From NCBI GenBank assembly GCA_003280575.1, contig QCEN01000001.1:124001-188000 (forward strand): DNA of 64,000 nucleotides, read 5' to 3'. This stretch comes from Prochlorococcus sp. AG-355-P07 (lineage in GTDB: Bacteria > Cyanobacteriota > Cyanobacteriia > PCC-6307 > Cyanobiaceae). A model generated the notes under the pieces. That model was not told the origin of the DNA. It saw only the letters and a list, made by a program, of their open reading frames with translations, and ran no database searches. Each line of letters begins with the position of its first letter. Position 1 is the stretch's first letter. The position numbers and the translations under genes were made by a program. Shown here piece after piece: positions 17,224-26,774 of this stretch.

Positions 17224-18690
17224 ATGAATTCTTGGTCTGAAAATTTAGAATTACTAATAAAATCGAGGACCTCATTAATTTGGATAAGGACTAAAGAAGA
17301 AGAAAGATTAGAAAAATTAGTTAATTTATCTTGTGAAAGATTAAATATAAAAAGATTCGTTTGTTGGGATTGTGTTAGCGGTATTAAAGGATTAGTAAAT
17401 GAGGACGGTAAATTTCCTAATAATCCTCTAGGAATTCTTAATTGGCTTAAGGGGCAAAGTTCTGAAGTTTCAACTGTTTTATTAGTAAAAGATTTTCATA
17501 AATTTTATGATGATCCAACTATTAGTAGAACTATAAAAAAACTATCTTCAGCGCTGAAGGAGACTAGTCATAATTTAATTATAAGTTCTCATCTATTCCC
17601 ATCATCAGAAGAGCTTGATGAATTAATGACAACTATAAACTTACCTTTACCCAATCAAAAAGAATTAAAAAATCTAATAAAAAAAATTGCTATTAATACA
17701 AATTCAAATCTTGAAGAGCAAGACCTAAACGAACTTTCTATAGCTTCAAGTGGATTAACCGAAATAAAAGTAAAGCAAGTCACTGCAAAGGCCCTAGCTC
17801 AAAGAGGAAAAATAAGCAAAGAAGATATAAGAGATATTCTTGAAGAGAAAAAACAAGTCATTGCAAGAAGTGAAATTTTAGAATTTTTTGAAGCCAACTC
17901 AAGTCAAGACGATATTGGAGGTTTAGATGTTTTGAAAGTTTGGCTTAATCAAAGATATAGGGCCTTTTCTAAAGAAGCTAGAGATTATGGACTTCCAATC
18001 CCCAAGGGGGTCTTACTTGTAGGAGCTCAAGGGACGGGGAAATCACTTACTGCAAAATCAATTTCCAAGAGTTGGTCAATGCCACTTCTTAGGTTAGATG
18101 TTGGAAGACTATTTTCTAGTCTTGTTGGTTCAAGCGAGGCAAGAACAAGAGAAACAATATCAAGAGCTGAGGCAATGTCACCTTGCATCCTATGGATCGA
18201 TGAAATTGATAAAGGCTTTGGTGGCGATGCCAGAAGTGATGGAGGAACAAGTCAAAGGGTTTTGGCAAGTTTGCTAACATGGATGGCTGAAAAAGAATCA
18301 GCAGTATTTGTAATTGCTACAGCTAATGCAATAGATAAGCTACCTGCAGAATTATTAAGGAAAGGTCGTTTTGATGAAATATTTTTTCTTGATTTACCAA
18401 ATTCAGAAGAAAGAATGAGCATTCTTGATTTGCATTTAAAAAAAAGAAGACCTAATTACCGTTTTCCTCTTTCTACAATAATCGATAGGACAGATGGATT
18501 CTCGGGAGCAGAACTCGAGCAAGCAGTGATAGAGGGGATGCACATTTCATTCTCTGAAAATAGAGAACTTATGGAAAAAGATTTAATAATGGCAGTTTCT
18601 GAATTAGTTCCATTATCCAGAACAGCTAAAGAACAAATTGATTTACTAAAAGAATGGTCATCTACAGGAAGAGCTCGTTCGGCATCGTAA
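17224..18690 (+). CDS. ycf46: Ycf46-like AAA+ ATPase
   Basis: The 488-residue protein has a degenerate N-terminal ATPase-like domain (to about residue 215) and a canonical C-terminal AAA+ domain. Walker A is VGAQGTGKSLTAKSISKSW (about 265-283), Walker B is CILWIDEIDKGFGG, the second region has ATANAIDKLPAELLRKGRFDE with the arginine finger, and a GFSGAELEQAVIEG sensor 2 helix follows. This layout matches the chloroplast/cyanobacterial Ycf46 proteins, which have been linked to carbon uptake and photosynthesis regulation in Synechocystis. It begins 15 bases after yidC, so it may be in the same transcript. Confidence 0.88.
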   Translation: MNSWSENLELLIKSRTSLIWIRTKEEERLEKLVNLSCERLNIKRFVCWDCVSGIKGLVNEDGKFPNNPLGILNWLKGQSSEVSTVLLVKDFHKFYDDPTISRTIKKLSSALKETSHNLIISSHLFPSSEELDELMTTINLPLPNQKELKNLIKKIAINTNSNLEEQDLNELSIASSGLTEIKVKQVTAKALAQRGKISKEDIRDILEEKKQVIARSEILEFFEANSSQDDIGGLDVLKVWLNQRYRAFSKEARDYGLPIPKGVLLVGAQGTGKSLTAKSISKSWSMPLLRLDVGRLFSSLVGSSEARTRETISRAEAMSPCILWIDEIDKGFGGDARSDGGTSQRVLASLLTWMAEKESAVFVIATANAIDKLPAELLRKGRFDEIFFLDLPNSEERMSILDLHLKKRRPNYRFPLSTIIDRTDGFSGAELEQAVIEGMHISFSENRELMEKDLIMAVSELVPLSRTAKEQIDLLKEWSSTGRARSAS

Positions 18691-18813
18691 CTAAAATTTT
18701 ATTTATTTAAAAAATTCCAGAAGTTAGGAATCATTAATTAAGTTAATTTTTAGTCAAAAATCCCTAATAATGAATTTAAATTAACTATCTTAATTAAGGT
18801 ATAAAAAAAAAGA

Positions 18814-20091
18814 GTGTTAGATCAAAAATTAATAAGAGAAAATCCAACTTCTGTTGAAGAAAGGTTATCTCTCAGAGGAAAGGTTTTTAATATTTCCCAG
18901 ATAAACGAATTAACTATCAAAAAAAAAGAAATTGATATCGAAATTTGTAGCTTACAATCTGAGAGTAAAAAATTAAGTAAATTAATTGGAAAAGAAATTG
19001 GCAAATCACAAAACAATAATTCCCTAGAACTAGATAATTTAAAGAAAAAGGGAAACGAATACAGAATCAAAATTTCTGAATCTGAAGAAAAACAAAGAAT
19101 ATTAGACAAGCAAATACAAAATGAGATTTGTAATTTACCAAATTTTCCTAGCAATGATGCACCTATTGGTAAAGATCAAAATAATAATGTCGAATTAAAA
19201 ACTTGGGGAGATCCCTTGATAAGGGACAATCTTAAATCGCACTGGGAAATAGGCGAAAGTCTTAATCTTTTCGATTCTATAAAATCAACAAAAATATCAA
19301 AAAGTCGTTTTATTTCACTTATTGGTAATGGTGCCAAGTTAGAGAGGGCATTGATTAACTTCATGCTCGATATACATGTTAATAATGGTTATTTAGAGTT
19401 AATGCCTCCAGCCTTAGTAAATTCTGAAAGTCTTACAGGATCTGGTCAACTACCTAAGTTTGCAAATGAAAGTTTTAAGTGTTCTAATGACGATCTATGG
19501 CTTTCTCCAACAGCTGAAGTTCCAATAACTTCTTTCCATAGAAATGAGATTATTGATCCTAAACAGTTGCCTATCAAATACGTCGCATATAGCCCATGCT
19601 TTAGAAGAGAAGCAGGAAGTTATGGAAGGGATACAAAAGGTTTGATAAGGCTTCATCAATTTAATAAAGTAGAACTATATTGGTTTTGTGATCCAAGTAA
19701 ATCTTTAGAAGCTCATCAAAAAATTACTTCTGATGCAGAAAGTATTTTAAAAAAGCTCAACTTACCCTATAGGTTAGTAGATATTTGTACCGGAGATTTA
19801 GGCTTTTCTTCTAGTAGAACTTTTGACCTAGAAGTTTGGTTACCTAGTAGCAAATGTTATAGAGAAATTTCAAGTTGCAGCAATTGTCTAGACTTTCAAG
19901 CACGCAGATCATCTATAAGGACAAAAATAGATAAAAAAAATACATATCTTCATACCTTAAATGGAAGTGGCCTTGCTATTGGAAGAACAATGGCTGCTAT
20001 CCTTGAGAATGGCCAACAATCAAATGGGAGCGTTAAAATTCCAGATGCTCTAGTTCCATATTTTGGATCAAATTTCTTAAAACCTGCTTAA
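18814..20091 (+). CDS. serS: Seryl-tRNA synthetase
   Basis: The 425-residue protein has the N-terminal coiled-coil arm (residues 30-100) beginning [20 protein letters not shown], followed by the class II catalytic domain with [40 protein letters not shown] (motif 2) and [20 protein letters not shown] (motif 3). It charges tRNA-Ser and selenocysteine-type tRNAs in bacteria. The start is GTG at 18814. The gene follows the ATPase by 123 bases and precedes rseP by nine. Confidence 0.97.
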   Translation: MLDQKLIRENPTSVEERLSLRGKVFNISQINELTIKKKEIDIEICSLQSESKKLSKLIGKEIGKSQNNNSLELDNLKKKGNEYRIKISESEEKQRILDKQIQNEICNLPNFPSNDAPIGKDQNNNVELKTWGDPLIRDNLKSHWEIGESLNLFDSIKSTKISKSRFISLIGNGAKLERALINFMLDIHVNNGYLELMPPALVNSESLTGSGQLPKFANESFKCSNDDLWLSPTAEVPITSFHRNEIIDPKQLPIKYVAYSPCFRREAGSYGRDTKGLIRLHQFNKVELYWFCDPSKSLEAHQKITSDAESILKKLNLPYRLVDICTGDLGFSSSRTFDLEVWLPSSKCYREISSCSNCLDFQARRSSIRTKIDKKNTYLHTLNGSGLAIGRTMAAILENGQQSNGSVKIPDALVPYFGSNFLKPA

Positions 20092-20100
20092 TATATAAAA

Positions 20101-21180
20101 ATGAATGTTTTAACATCTATAACGGTTCTAGGATTTCTCATTTTTTTTCATGAAATGGGTCATTTTCTTGCAGCAATTTTACAAGGTATTTATGTTGATG
20201 GATTTTCAATCGGTTTTGGGCCATCAATAATTCAGAAAAAATATAGAGATATCACATATTCATTTAGAGCCTTCCCTTTAGGAGGATTTGTTTCATTCCC
20301 TGATGAAGAACTAAACAATATTGACCCTAAAGACCCTAATCTTTTAAAAAACAGGCCTATAATTCAAAAAGTTATTGTAATCTCAGCTGGAGTATTTGCA
20401 AACTTAATTCTTGCGTATACTATATTAATTATTAATGTAACTACTATTGGGATTCCATTTGATCCCGATCCAGGAATATTAGTTTTAGCGACTCAACCAA
20501 ACAAAGCAGCTTCTCTTGCTGGATTAGAAACAGGAGATAAAATCCTAAAAATAGAAAGCAGCACTTTAGGGGTTGGTGATAAAGCTGTTTATAATTTAGT
20601 TAAAAAGATTCAAAGCTCATCAGAAAATCCAATTTTAATAACTATTGAAAGAGATGGCATTCTAAAAGATTTAACTTTAATACCAAAAATTGTTGATGGC
20701 AAAGGCACAATAGGTGCTCAATTACAGCCTAATATAAAGAAAGAGACAAAAAAGACAAAAAACGTTTATGAACTTTTTAAATATACTAATAATCAGTTTT
20801 CCTCACTTTTAGTAAAAACAATCCAAGGTTATAAAGGATTAATAACAAATTTCTCATCAACGGCTCAACAATTAAGTGGGCCAGTCAAAATTGTTGAAAT
20901 TGGAGCTCAACTATCCCAACAAGGAGGTACCGGGATATTATTATTTGCGGCTTTGATTTCAATCAATTTAGCTGTCCTTAATTCATTACCCTTACCATTA
21001 TTAGATGGGGGACAACTTGTTTTCACTTTAATTGAAGGATTTAGAGGGAAACCTGTCCCGGTTAAGATACAAATGGTTGTTACTCAATCCAGTTTTTTTC
21101 TTTTAGTTGGACTAAGTGTGCTTCTCATAATAAGAGATACAAGCCAACTTTTAATTGTACAAAGATTATTAAACCAATAA
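20101..21180 (+). CDS. rseP: RIP-type intramembrane metalloprotease (site-2 protease, RseP family)
   Basis: The 359-residue membrane protein has the zinc motif HEMGH at residues 17-21 in its first helix. A PDZ domain lies around residues 125-205 (VLATQPNKAASLAGLETGDK). The second metal-ligand motif LPLPLLDGGQLVF is in a C-terminal helix. These enzymes cut membrane-bound anti-sigma factors or signal peptides. The FPLGGFVSFPDEE segment is also typical of the family. It is nine bases downstream of serS. Confidence 0.95.
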   Translation: MNVLTSITVLGFLIFFHEMGHFLAAILQGIYVDGFSIGFGPSIIQKKYRDITYSFRAFPLGGFVSFPDEELNNIDPKDPNLLKNRPIIQKVIVISAGVFANLILAYTILIINVTTIGIPFDPDPGILVLATQPNKAASLAGLETGDKILKIESSTLGVGDKAVYNLVKKIQSSSENPILITIERDGILKDLTLIPKIVDGKGTIGAQLQPNIKKETKKTKNVYELFKYTNNQFSSLLVKTIQGYKGLITNFSSTAQQLSGPVKIVEIGAQLSQQGGTGILLFAALISINLAVLNSLPLPLLDGGQLVFTLIEGFRGKPVPVKIQMVVTQSSFFLLVGLSVLLIIRDTSQLLIVQRLLNQ

Positions 21181-21241
21181 ATGAACTTTTAAAAAAGCCA
21201 GTCAAGCTGTTAATATATTAAATACTTTCAAATTTTCTTAT

Positions 21242-21544
21242 ATGGCTAAAAAGTCCATGATTGCTAGAGAGGTCAAACGCAAAAAGCTAGTAAAGAAATA
21301 TGCTGTAAAAAGGAAATCATTATTAGCTGAATTTAATGCAGCTAAAGACCCTATGGAAAGGTTAGAAATTCACAGAAAGATCCAAGGATTACCAAGAAAC
21401 TCAGCTCCAAACAGAGTAAGAAATAGATGTTGGGCAACTGGGAAACCTAGAGGAGTTTATAGAGATTTTGGATTATGCCGGAACCAATTAAGGCAAAGAG
21501 CTCATAATGGAGATTTACCAGGCGTTGTAAAATCAAGTTGGTAA
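21242..21544 (+). CDS. rpsN: 30S ribosomal protein S14
   Basis: A 100-residue basic protein starting [20 protein letters not shown] with [20 protein letters not shown] and a C-terminal [20 protein letters not shown]. This is the long, zinc-independent S14 form (no CxxC-CxxC module). It stands alone between rseP and pnp, a common picocyanobacterial arrangement. S14 binds the head of the 30S subunit. Confidence 0.97.
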   Translation: MAKKSMIAREVKRKKLVKKYAVKRKSLLAEFNAAKDPMERLEIHRKIQGLPRNSAPNRVRNRCWATGKPRGVYRDFGLCRNQLRQRAHNGDLPGVVKSSW

Positions 21545-21714
21545 TACATCATTATCCTCAAAAATCAAATTTTTCTAAAACTAAAGCTCATGGAATGACT
21601 TATGAATAATATTCTTTCTTTTCAATCTAAAAAATTAAATCATATTTCAATAAATCCTCAATATGTACCTATTAAATGTAAGAATAAATTATGTATAGAT
21701 TTATAATTTAAAAA

Positions 21715-23880
21715 GTGGAAGTAAAAAATAAGTCGATCACGTTTGACGGACGAGAGATACGACTAACTACAGGACTATATGCTCCTCAAGCAAATGGATC
21801 AGTAATGATTGAGTGTGGAGACACTTCTCTATTAGTTACAGCAACAAAAACTACTAAAAAAGAAGTTTCCGACTTTCTACCTCTAATTTGCGATTACGAG
21901 GAAAAACTTTATGCAGCAGGTAGAATTCCTGGTGGGTTCATGAGAAGAGAGGGTAGACCACCTGAAAGAGCAACTTTAATCTCTAGATTGATTGATAGGC
22001 CAATGAGGCCACTTTTTCCGCCCTGGATGAGAGATGAGATACAAATAGTGGCATCTTGTCTTTCTCTAGATGAGAGGGTTCCAGCAGATGTTCTAGCTGT
22101 AACTGGGGCTTCATTGGCAACTTTACTTGGAGAGATACCATTTTTCGGGCCTATGGCCGCAGTAAGAGTGGGACTAATTGGTGATGATTTCATCTTAAAT
22201 CCAAGCTATAGAGAGATAGAGAAAGGAGATTTAGATATTGTTGTCGCAGGATCACCCGACGGAATTGTAATGATCGAAGCAGGTGCTAATCAATTATCTG
22301 AGCAAGATACTATCGAAGCTATAGATTTTGGTTATGAGGCGGTTACTGAACTTATTAAATCTCAAGAAGATTTGTTAAAAGAGCTAGGAATAAAACAGAT
22401 AAAACCCTCTAAGCCAGAAGAGGACAAAACACTATCTTCATATTTGGAAAAACACTGTTCAAAACCTATTGAAGTTCTTCTTAAGAGATTTGATCAATCA
22501 AAAGATGAAAGAGATATTGAACTTGAAAAAGTAAAGCTTGAAATTCAAACTAAAATTGAATCTCTAAAAGATGACAATCAATTAAAAGTTCTTCTTTCAG
22601 AAAATGAAAAATTACTAAGTTCAGACTTTAAGAAACTTACAAAAAAATTAATGAGATCACAGATAATTAACGATGGGAAAAGAGTTGATGGGCGAGATTT
22701 AGATGAAGTCAGAAAGATATCAGCAGCTGCTGGAATCCTTCCAAAAAGAGTGCATGGATCTGCATTATTTCAAAGAGGATTGACCCAAGTTTTATCTACG
22801 ACTACCTTAGGTACCCCTAGTGATGCTCAAGAAATGGATGATCTAAACCCAAGCACTGAGAAAACTTATTTACATCACTATAATTTCCCTCCATATTCGG
22901 TAGGAGAAACTAGACCAATGAGAACTCCTGGTAGAAGAGAAATTGGTCATGGGGCTTTAGCAGAAAGAGCTATAATCCCTGTTCTTCCAGGAAAAGAGAC
23001 ATTTCCATATGTATTAAGAGTAGTTAGTGAAGTCCTTAGCTCCAATGGATCTACCTCAATGGGATCTGTATGTGGTAGCACCCTTTCATTATTAGATGCG
23101 GGAGTGCCCTTGAAGTCCCCTGTGAGTGGTACTGCTATGGGTTTAATAAAAGAAGGTGAAGAAGTTAGAATCCTCACCGATATTCAAGGAATAGAGGATT
23201 TTCTTGGAGACATGGATTTTAAAGTAGCAGGAACAGAAAAAGGGATCACGGCATTACAAATGGATATGAAAATTACAGGTTTGCCAGTCTCTATTATTTC
23301 AGATGCCATCAAAAAGGCTCGTCCTGCAAGATTACATATTTTAGAAAAAATGCAAGAAGCAATAGATAAACCGCAAGAATCCCTATCCCCGCATGCTCCA
23401 CGTCTCTTGAGTTTTAGAATTGATCCAGAACTCATAGGAACAGTCATTGGACCAGGAGGAAGAACAATAAAAGGGATTACCGAGAGAACCAATACAAAAA
23501 TAGATATTGAAGATGGAGGAATCGTAACTATTGCCTCTCATGATGGAGCTGCCGCTGAGGAAGCTCAAAAAATCATAGAAGGGCTAACAAGAAAAGTGCA
23601 TGAAGGAGAAATTTTCTCTGGGGTAGTCACTCGCATAATTCCAATTGGAGCTTTTGTCGAAATACTACCTGGTAAAGAGGGTATGGTTCACATCTCTCAA
23701 CTTTCAGAGGCCAGAGTTGAAAGAGTGGAAGATGTTGTAAGACAAGGCGACGATGTAACTGTAAGAGTTCGTGAAATTGATAGCAGAGGTAGAATTAACT
23801 TGACATTAAGAGGTGTTTCTCAAAACGGAGGAATGTCTTATCCAGAGCCAACCCCAACGCCAGTAGCTCCTCTTAATTAA
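21715..23880 (+). CDS. pnp: Polyribonucleotide nucleotidyltransferase (PNPase)
   Basis: The 721-residue protein has two RNase PH domains (about 10-220 and 315-540), a KH domain ([20 protein letters not shown]) and an S1 domain ([20 protein letters not shown]). The first domain has [20 protein letters not shown] and the second [20 protein letters not shown] plus [15 protein letters not shown]. It is the phosphorolytic 3'-5' exonuclease of RNA decay and forms a trimer. The start is GTG at 21715 and the 170-base gap upstream should hold its promoter and leader. It ends one base from the convergent cysQ. Confidence 0.97.
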   Translation: MEVKNKSITFDGREIRLTTGLYAPQANGSVMIECGDTSLLVTATKTTKKEVSDFLPLICDYEEKLYAAGRIPGGFMRREGRPPERATLISRLIDRPMRPLFPPWMRDEIQIVASCLSLDERVPADVLAVTGASLATLLGEIPFFGPMAAVRVGLIGDDFILNPSYREIEKGDLDIVVAGSPDGIVMIEAGANQLSEQDTIEAIDFGYEAVTELIKSQEDLLKELGIKQIKPSKPEEDKTLSSYLEKHCSKPIEVLLKRFDQSKDERDIELEKVKLEIQTKIESLKDDNQLKVLLSENEKLLSSDFKKLTKKLMRSQIINDGKRVDGRDLDEVRKISAAAGILPKRVHGSALFQRGLTQVLSTTTLGTPSDAQEMDDLNPSTEKTYLHHYNFPPYSVGETRPMRTPGRREIGHGALAERAIIPVLPGKETFPYVLRVVSEVLSSNGSTSMGSVCGSTLSLLDAGVPLKSPVSGTAMGLIKEGEEVRILTDIQGIEDFLGDMDFKVAGTEKGITALQMDMKITGLPVSIISDAIKKARPARLHILEKMQEAIDKPQESLSPHAPRLLSFRIDPELIGTVIGPGGRTIKGITERTNTKIDIEDGGIVTIASHDGAAAEEAQKIIEGLTRKVHEGEIFSGVVTRIIPIGAFVEILPGKEGMVHISQLSEARVERVEDVVRQGDDVTVRVREIDSRGRINLTLRGVSQNGGMSYPEPTPTPVAPLN

Positions 23881-23881
23881 G

Positions 23882-24820
23882 TTAAAAAGGATATAGTTGA
23901 TTCTCAATAATAATATCTTTTATATCTGAGCATAATTTTTCATGATTTTCAACGTTGTTTGATGCGACTATAATACCCCCCTGTTTGTAACCAGAAGATC
24001 CATATACTAATTCTTGATTATCCAAATTTGTTATTGATCCTCCCGCTGCTTTTAAAATAGCCTGAGGGGATGCAAAGTCCCAATCTTTTGGAGAGCTTGA
24101 ATCAGGCAAGCTCAAACATATGTATATATCACTCTCACCTCTAACAATAGATGCAATTTTACAACCTATACTTCCCATTATTAATACCTTGCTAAAATCA
24201 ATTTTTTTTATTAACTTTCTTAAAGTTTCATTTCTATGATTTTTACTAGTCACTAAAACCATTTCTTGAAGTCTTTTATTTTTTGATAGATTTGGCAGTA
24301 GTTTTGATCCATCACTTTTTTCACACCACGTATTTTTTCCATCTGATATCCATAATTCATCTCTTTCTGGGATTAACACAAGACCTAAAATTGGTCTTTT
24401 TCTAAAATTTAGCGCTAAATGCATAGCGTAATTACCGGTATCTTGGATAAAATCCTTGGTTCCATCAAGAGGATCAAGAACCCAAATCCAATCAGAATCA
24501 GAATCAGAATCTAAATTACTACTTTCTGGGGACACCTTAACATTTTCCTCACTTAAGATCCCCCAATTAATATTCCTGTATTTTTCATTAATTCTACGGA
24601 TAATTAATTCATTAACTTTCAAATCAGCTAAAGTAACTGGATCATTGATATCCTTATTTTGCAAAAAGTTGCTTTTATTATTTGAATCTTTTAATATTCT
24701 GGAGTACAAAAGCAAAACTTCAGCCGCTTCCCAACTAATGGCCCTCAAGTCATTAATGAGATTTTGATTATCTATTCCAGAGGGTAATTTGATCAAAAAT
24801 GAATATAGAAATTTCTTCAT
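23882..24820 (-). CDS. cysQ: 3'(2'),5'-bisphosphate nucleotidase, CysQ type
   Basis: The 312-residue protein belongs to the inositol monophosphatase superfamily. Metal ligands are visible in WGILSEENVKVSPES and in the signature VLDPLDGTKDFIQDTGNYA, and a late SSPKDWDFASPQAILKAAGG carries the second signature. CysQ removes the 3' phosphate from PAP or PAPS made in sulfate activation. With the ATG at 24820 the gene overlaps the divergent rsmI by 22 bases. An in-frame TTG at 24796 (MIKLPSGIDNQN) would avoid this and may be the true start. Confidence 0.9.
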   Translation of the reverse strand: MKKFLYSFLIKLPSGIDNQNLINDLRAISWEAAEVLLLYSRILKDSNNKSNFLQNKDINDPVTLADLKVNELIIRRINEKYRNINWGILSEENVKVSPESSNLDSDSDSDWIWVLDPLDGTKDFIQDTGNYAMHLALNFRKRPILGLVLIPERDELWISDGKNTWCEKSDGSKLLPNLSKNKRLQEMVLVTSKNHRNETLRKLIKKIDFSKVLIMGSIGCKIASIVRGESDIYICLSLPDSSSPKDWDFASPQAILKAAGGSITNLDNQELVYGSSGYKQGGIIVASNNVENHEKLCSDIKDIIIENQLYPF

Positions 24821-25665
24821 TTCATAATAACTCAGAACCAGAAGCCAGTGTTTTGTATGTTGTAGGAACTCCTATAGGAAATTTGAATGATCTTTCATTC
24901 AGGGCGTTAAATGTTCTCAAGAATGTTTCGATGATTGCGTGTGAGGATACTAGGCAAACAACAAAAATATTAAATAAATTTGAGTTTAGAAATAATTTAA
25001 TTAGTTTTAATAAACATAATTCTTTTAAAAAAATTCCAACAATAATTAACAATCTTAATAGTGGCAAATCAATAGCTTTAGTAAGCGATGCAGGATTACC
25101 AAGTATTTGCGATCCAGGAGAAGACCTTATCAAAAATGCTAAAAATAATGGAATAAATATAATTTGTATACCTGGGCCATGTGCAGCACTAACAGCACTT
25201 GTAGCAAGTGGTCTTCCTTCTTCGAAATTTATATTTGAAGGATTTCTAACTAAAAAAAAATCTGAGAGAAAGAAGCACCTTTTGGAAATTAGTAAAAGTA
25301 ATAAAACAACAATAATATTTGAATCTCCACATCGCTTAATAAACTTACTAAAGGAATTAAAAGAATTTTGTGGTGGAGAAAGAGAAATTCAAGTTTCTCG
25401 AGAATTAACTAAAAGATATGAAGAACATGTTGGTGAAAATATCAACGAAGCCTTAGCTTTTTATGAAGGTAAAGAGATATATGGGGAAATAACGATTGTT
25501 ATTAAAGGGATAAACAAAAACATTAAAAATATCGAATTTGAAAAAATAGAATTAAAGAGAGAACTTAATGAATTAATCAATGCAGGATTAAGTTTATCAT
25601 CGGCCTCAAAATATTTAGCAAAAAAGAATTCTCTTACAAAGAATTTTATTTATAATTTATATTGA
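24799..25665 (+). CDS. rsmI: 16S rRNA (cytidine(1402)-2'-O)-methyltransferase
   Basis: The 288-residue protein has the tetrapyrrole-methylase fold: LYVVGTPIGNLNDLSFRALN at the N-terminus, SMIACEDTRQTTKILNKFEF, IALVSDAGLPSICDPGEDL, IICIPGPCAALTALVASGLP and TIIFESPHRLINLLKELK, all RsmI hallmarks. It methylates C1402 of 16S rRNA at the ribose. About 17 residues precede the usual family start, so an internal start is possible. It is divergent from cysQ with overlapping ends. Confidence 0.94.
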   Translation: MNIEISSFHNNSEPEASVLYVVGTPIGNLNDLSFRALNVLKNVSMIACEDTRQTTKILNKFEFRNNLISFNKHNSFKKIPTIINNLNSGKSIALVSDAGLPSICDPGEDLIKNAKNNGINIICIPGPCAALTALVASGLPSSKFIFEGFLTKKKSERKKHLLEISKSNKTTIIFESPHRLINLLKELKEFCGGEREIQVSRELTKRYEEHVGENINEALAFYEGKEIYGEITIVIKGINKNIKNIEFEKIELKRELNELINAGLSLSSASKYLAKKNSLTKNFIYNLY

Positions 25666-25688
25666 ATTATATTAATGAGATTTTGATA

Positions 25689-25913
25689 ATGTTTAGTACT
25701 TTAAGAAAATTATTTTTTGCAACTACATATAATCTTTCATTGTTTTTACTTTTAATGATTGGGATACAAAACAGTACTAACAAAATCAAAGTGAATTTAA
25801 TATCAGCTTATTCGGTTCCATTACCGATAAGTTTTATTATTGGAGTAAGTTTTATTAGCGGATCAATCATTGGGAATATATTTAAAATTAATTCTTTAGG
25901 AAAAAAATTTTAA
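25689..25913 (+). CDS. LapA-like (DUF1049) small membrane protein
   Basis: From ATG 25689 this is a 74-residue protein with two hydrophobic helices: YNLSLFLLLMIGIQNSTNKI and SVPLPISFIIGVSFISGSII followed by a short basic tail. The spacing, the QNS after helix 1 and the PLP before helix 2 match the LapA/DUF1049 family that is linked to envelope or lipopolysaccharide assembly in other bacteria. A longer frame from TTG 25662 overlaps the rsmI stop, but the internal ATG fits the family better. The stop is three bases from that of the convergent HTH gene. Confidence 0.6.
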   Translation: MFSTLRKLFFATTYNLSLFLLLMIGIQNSTNKIKVNLISAYSVPLPISFIIGVSFISGSIIGNIFKINSLGKKF

Positions 25914-25915
25914 TA

Positions 25916-26644
25916 TTAAACTAGAGCTATTAATTTATCAGAAGTTACTATTCTAGAAATTCCTCTTGATATTAATATTGAAGAAACAATTTTAAAAACA
26001 TTTGTGTTAGGAACTCTTATTACTTTTTGATCTTTATTGCAATCTCTTTTAGCTAATTTCAAATCATCGTATATTTTGATAGTTTTTCTATTCAAATCCT
26101 CCGGAGAAAGAAAATGCCATTCTGGATACTCTTTCAATAACTTTATCTCTAATTCAATTTTATGATCTACAATCATATAAACTAATTTTGGGAAGTTAAT
26201 TTCTGAGATAGAAACAGATGTCAAGTCTTTTTGTTTTGAGTTTTCTATTTCACATTCAATGGGTGGTAATTCTACAAATAATGAATTTTCAGAAGAATTT
26301 TCTTTATTATTAATAAGTTTATAGTTGTTATTTTCTATTTTTGAATTTTTATCTTCTAGAAAATTATTTATTTCTAAATTAATATTTGAATCTAATTTTT
26401 TTCTATTTAAACTTTTAAATTTCTTTTTCTCAGAATCAGTACCTATTAGATTAGAGTTTTTAAATTTAAGAAACTCTTGGTCTCCCATTAAAGTTTTTAA
26501 TTGTCTTGTAATGGTAGGAATTGTGAAATTATATATTTTAGAGATTTCTTTTATATTTGTACCTTTTTTAAATAAATTTAAAATTTCTTTTTTCTCTGAT
26601 TCATTGACTTTTCTAGACACAAATTTTTTTAATATTAATAACAT
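25916..26644 (-). CDS. Helix-turn-helix protein of unknown role
   Basis: The 242-residue protein has an N-terminal helix-turn-helix (NESEKKEILNLFKKGTNIKE and ISKIYNFTIPTITRQLKTLM, residues 13-53), like the recognition domain of invertase/transposase regulators. A low-complexity Asn/Lys-rich linker covers about residues 60-125. A C-terminal domain has FPKLVYMIVDHKIELEIKLL and EYPEWHFLSPEDLNRKTIKI. An alternative start is GTG at residue 9 (VSRKVNESEKK). The C-terminal domain is not one I can name; I have seen similar HTH proteins described only as conserved picocyanobacterial. It lies at the left boundary of the polysaccharide island. Confidence 0.65.
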   Translation of the reverse strand: MLLILKKFVSRKVNESEKKEILNLFKKGTNIKEISKIYNFTIPTITRQLKTLMGDQEFLKFKNSNLIGTDSEKKKFKSLNRKKLDSNINLEINNFLEDKNSKIENNNYKLINNKENSSENSLFVELPPIECEIENSKQKDLTSVSISEINFPKLVYMIVDHKIELEIKLLKEYPEWHFLSPEDLNRKTIKIYDDLKLAKRDCNKDQKVIRVPNTNVFKIVSSILISRGISRIVTSDKLIALV

Positions 26645-26774
26645 AGTAATATAAATTTCTATTCAGTTATTAAATTATTAAATATTTTTTAAATCATTGA
26701 ATTCCTAATGAATGTTATTTAAATAATGAATTCCTTCAAGACTCTTATAGTATATTAAAAATAGTATTTATATT

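Noticed and set aside
21602-21706. 34-codon frame between rpsN and pnp
   Set aside because: It is short, has no ribosome site or family features and lies where the pnp leader is expected.
21909-23568. Several minus-strand frames opposite pnp
   Set aside because: All are shadows of the PNPase coding sequence.
24450-24530. Repeated tcagaatcagaatcagaat in cysQ
   Set aside because: It is a short codon repeat (Ser-Asp) in a surface loop of the protein, not a tandem repeat element of note.
24456-24767. 103-residue plus-strand frame opposite cysQ
   Set aside because: Low-complexity Ser/Glu/Leu shadow of the cysQ gene.
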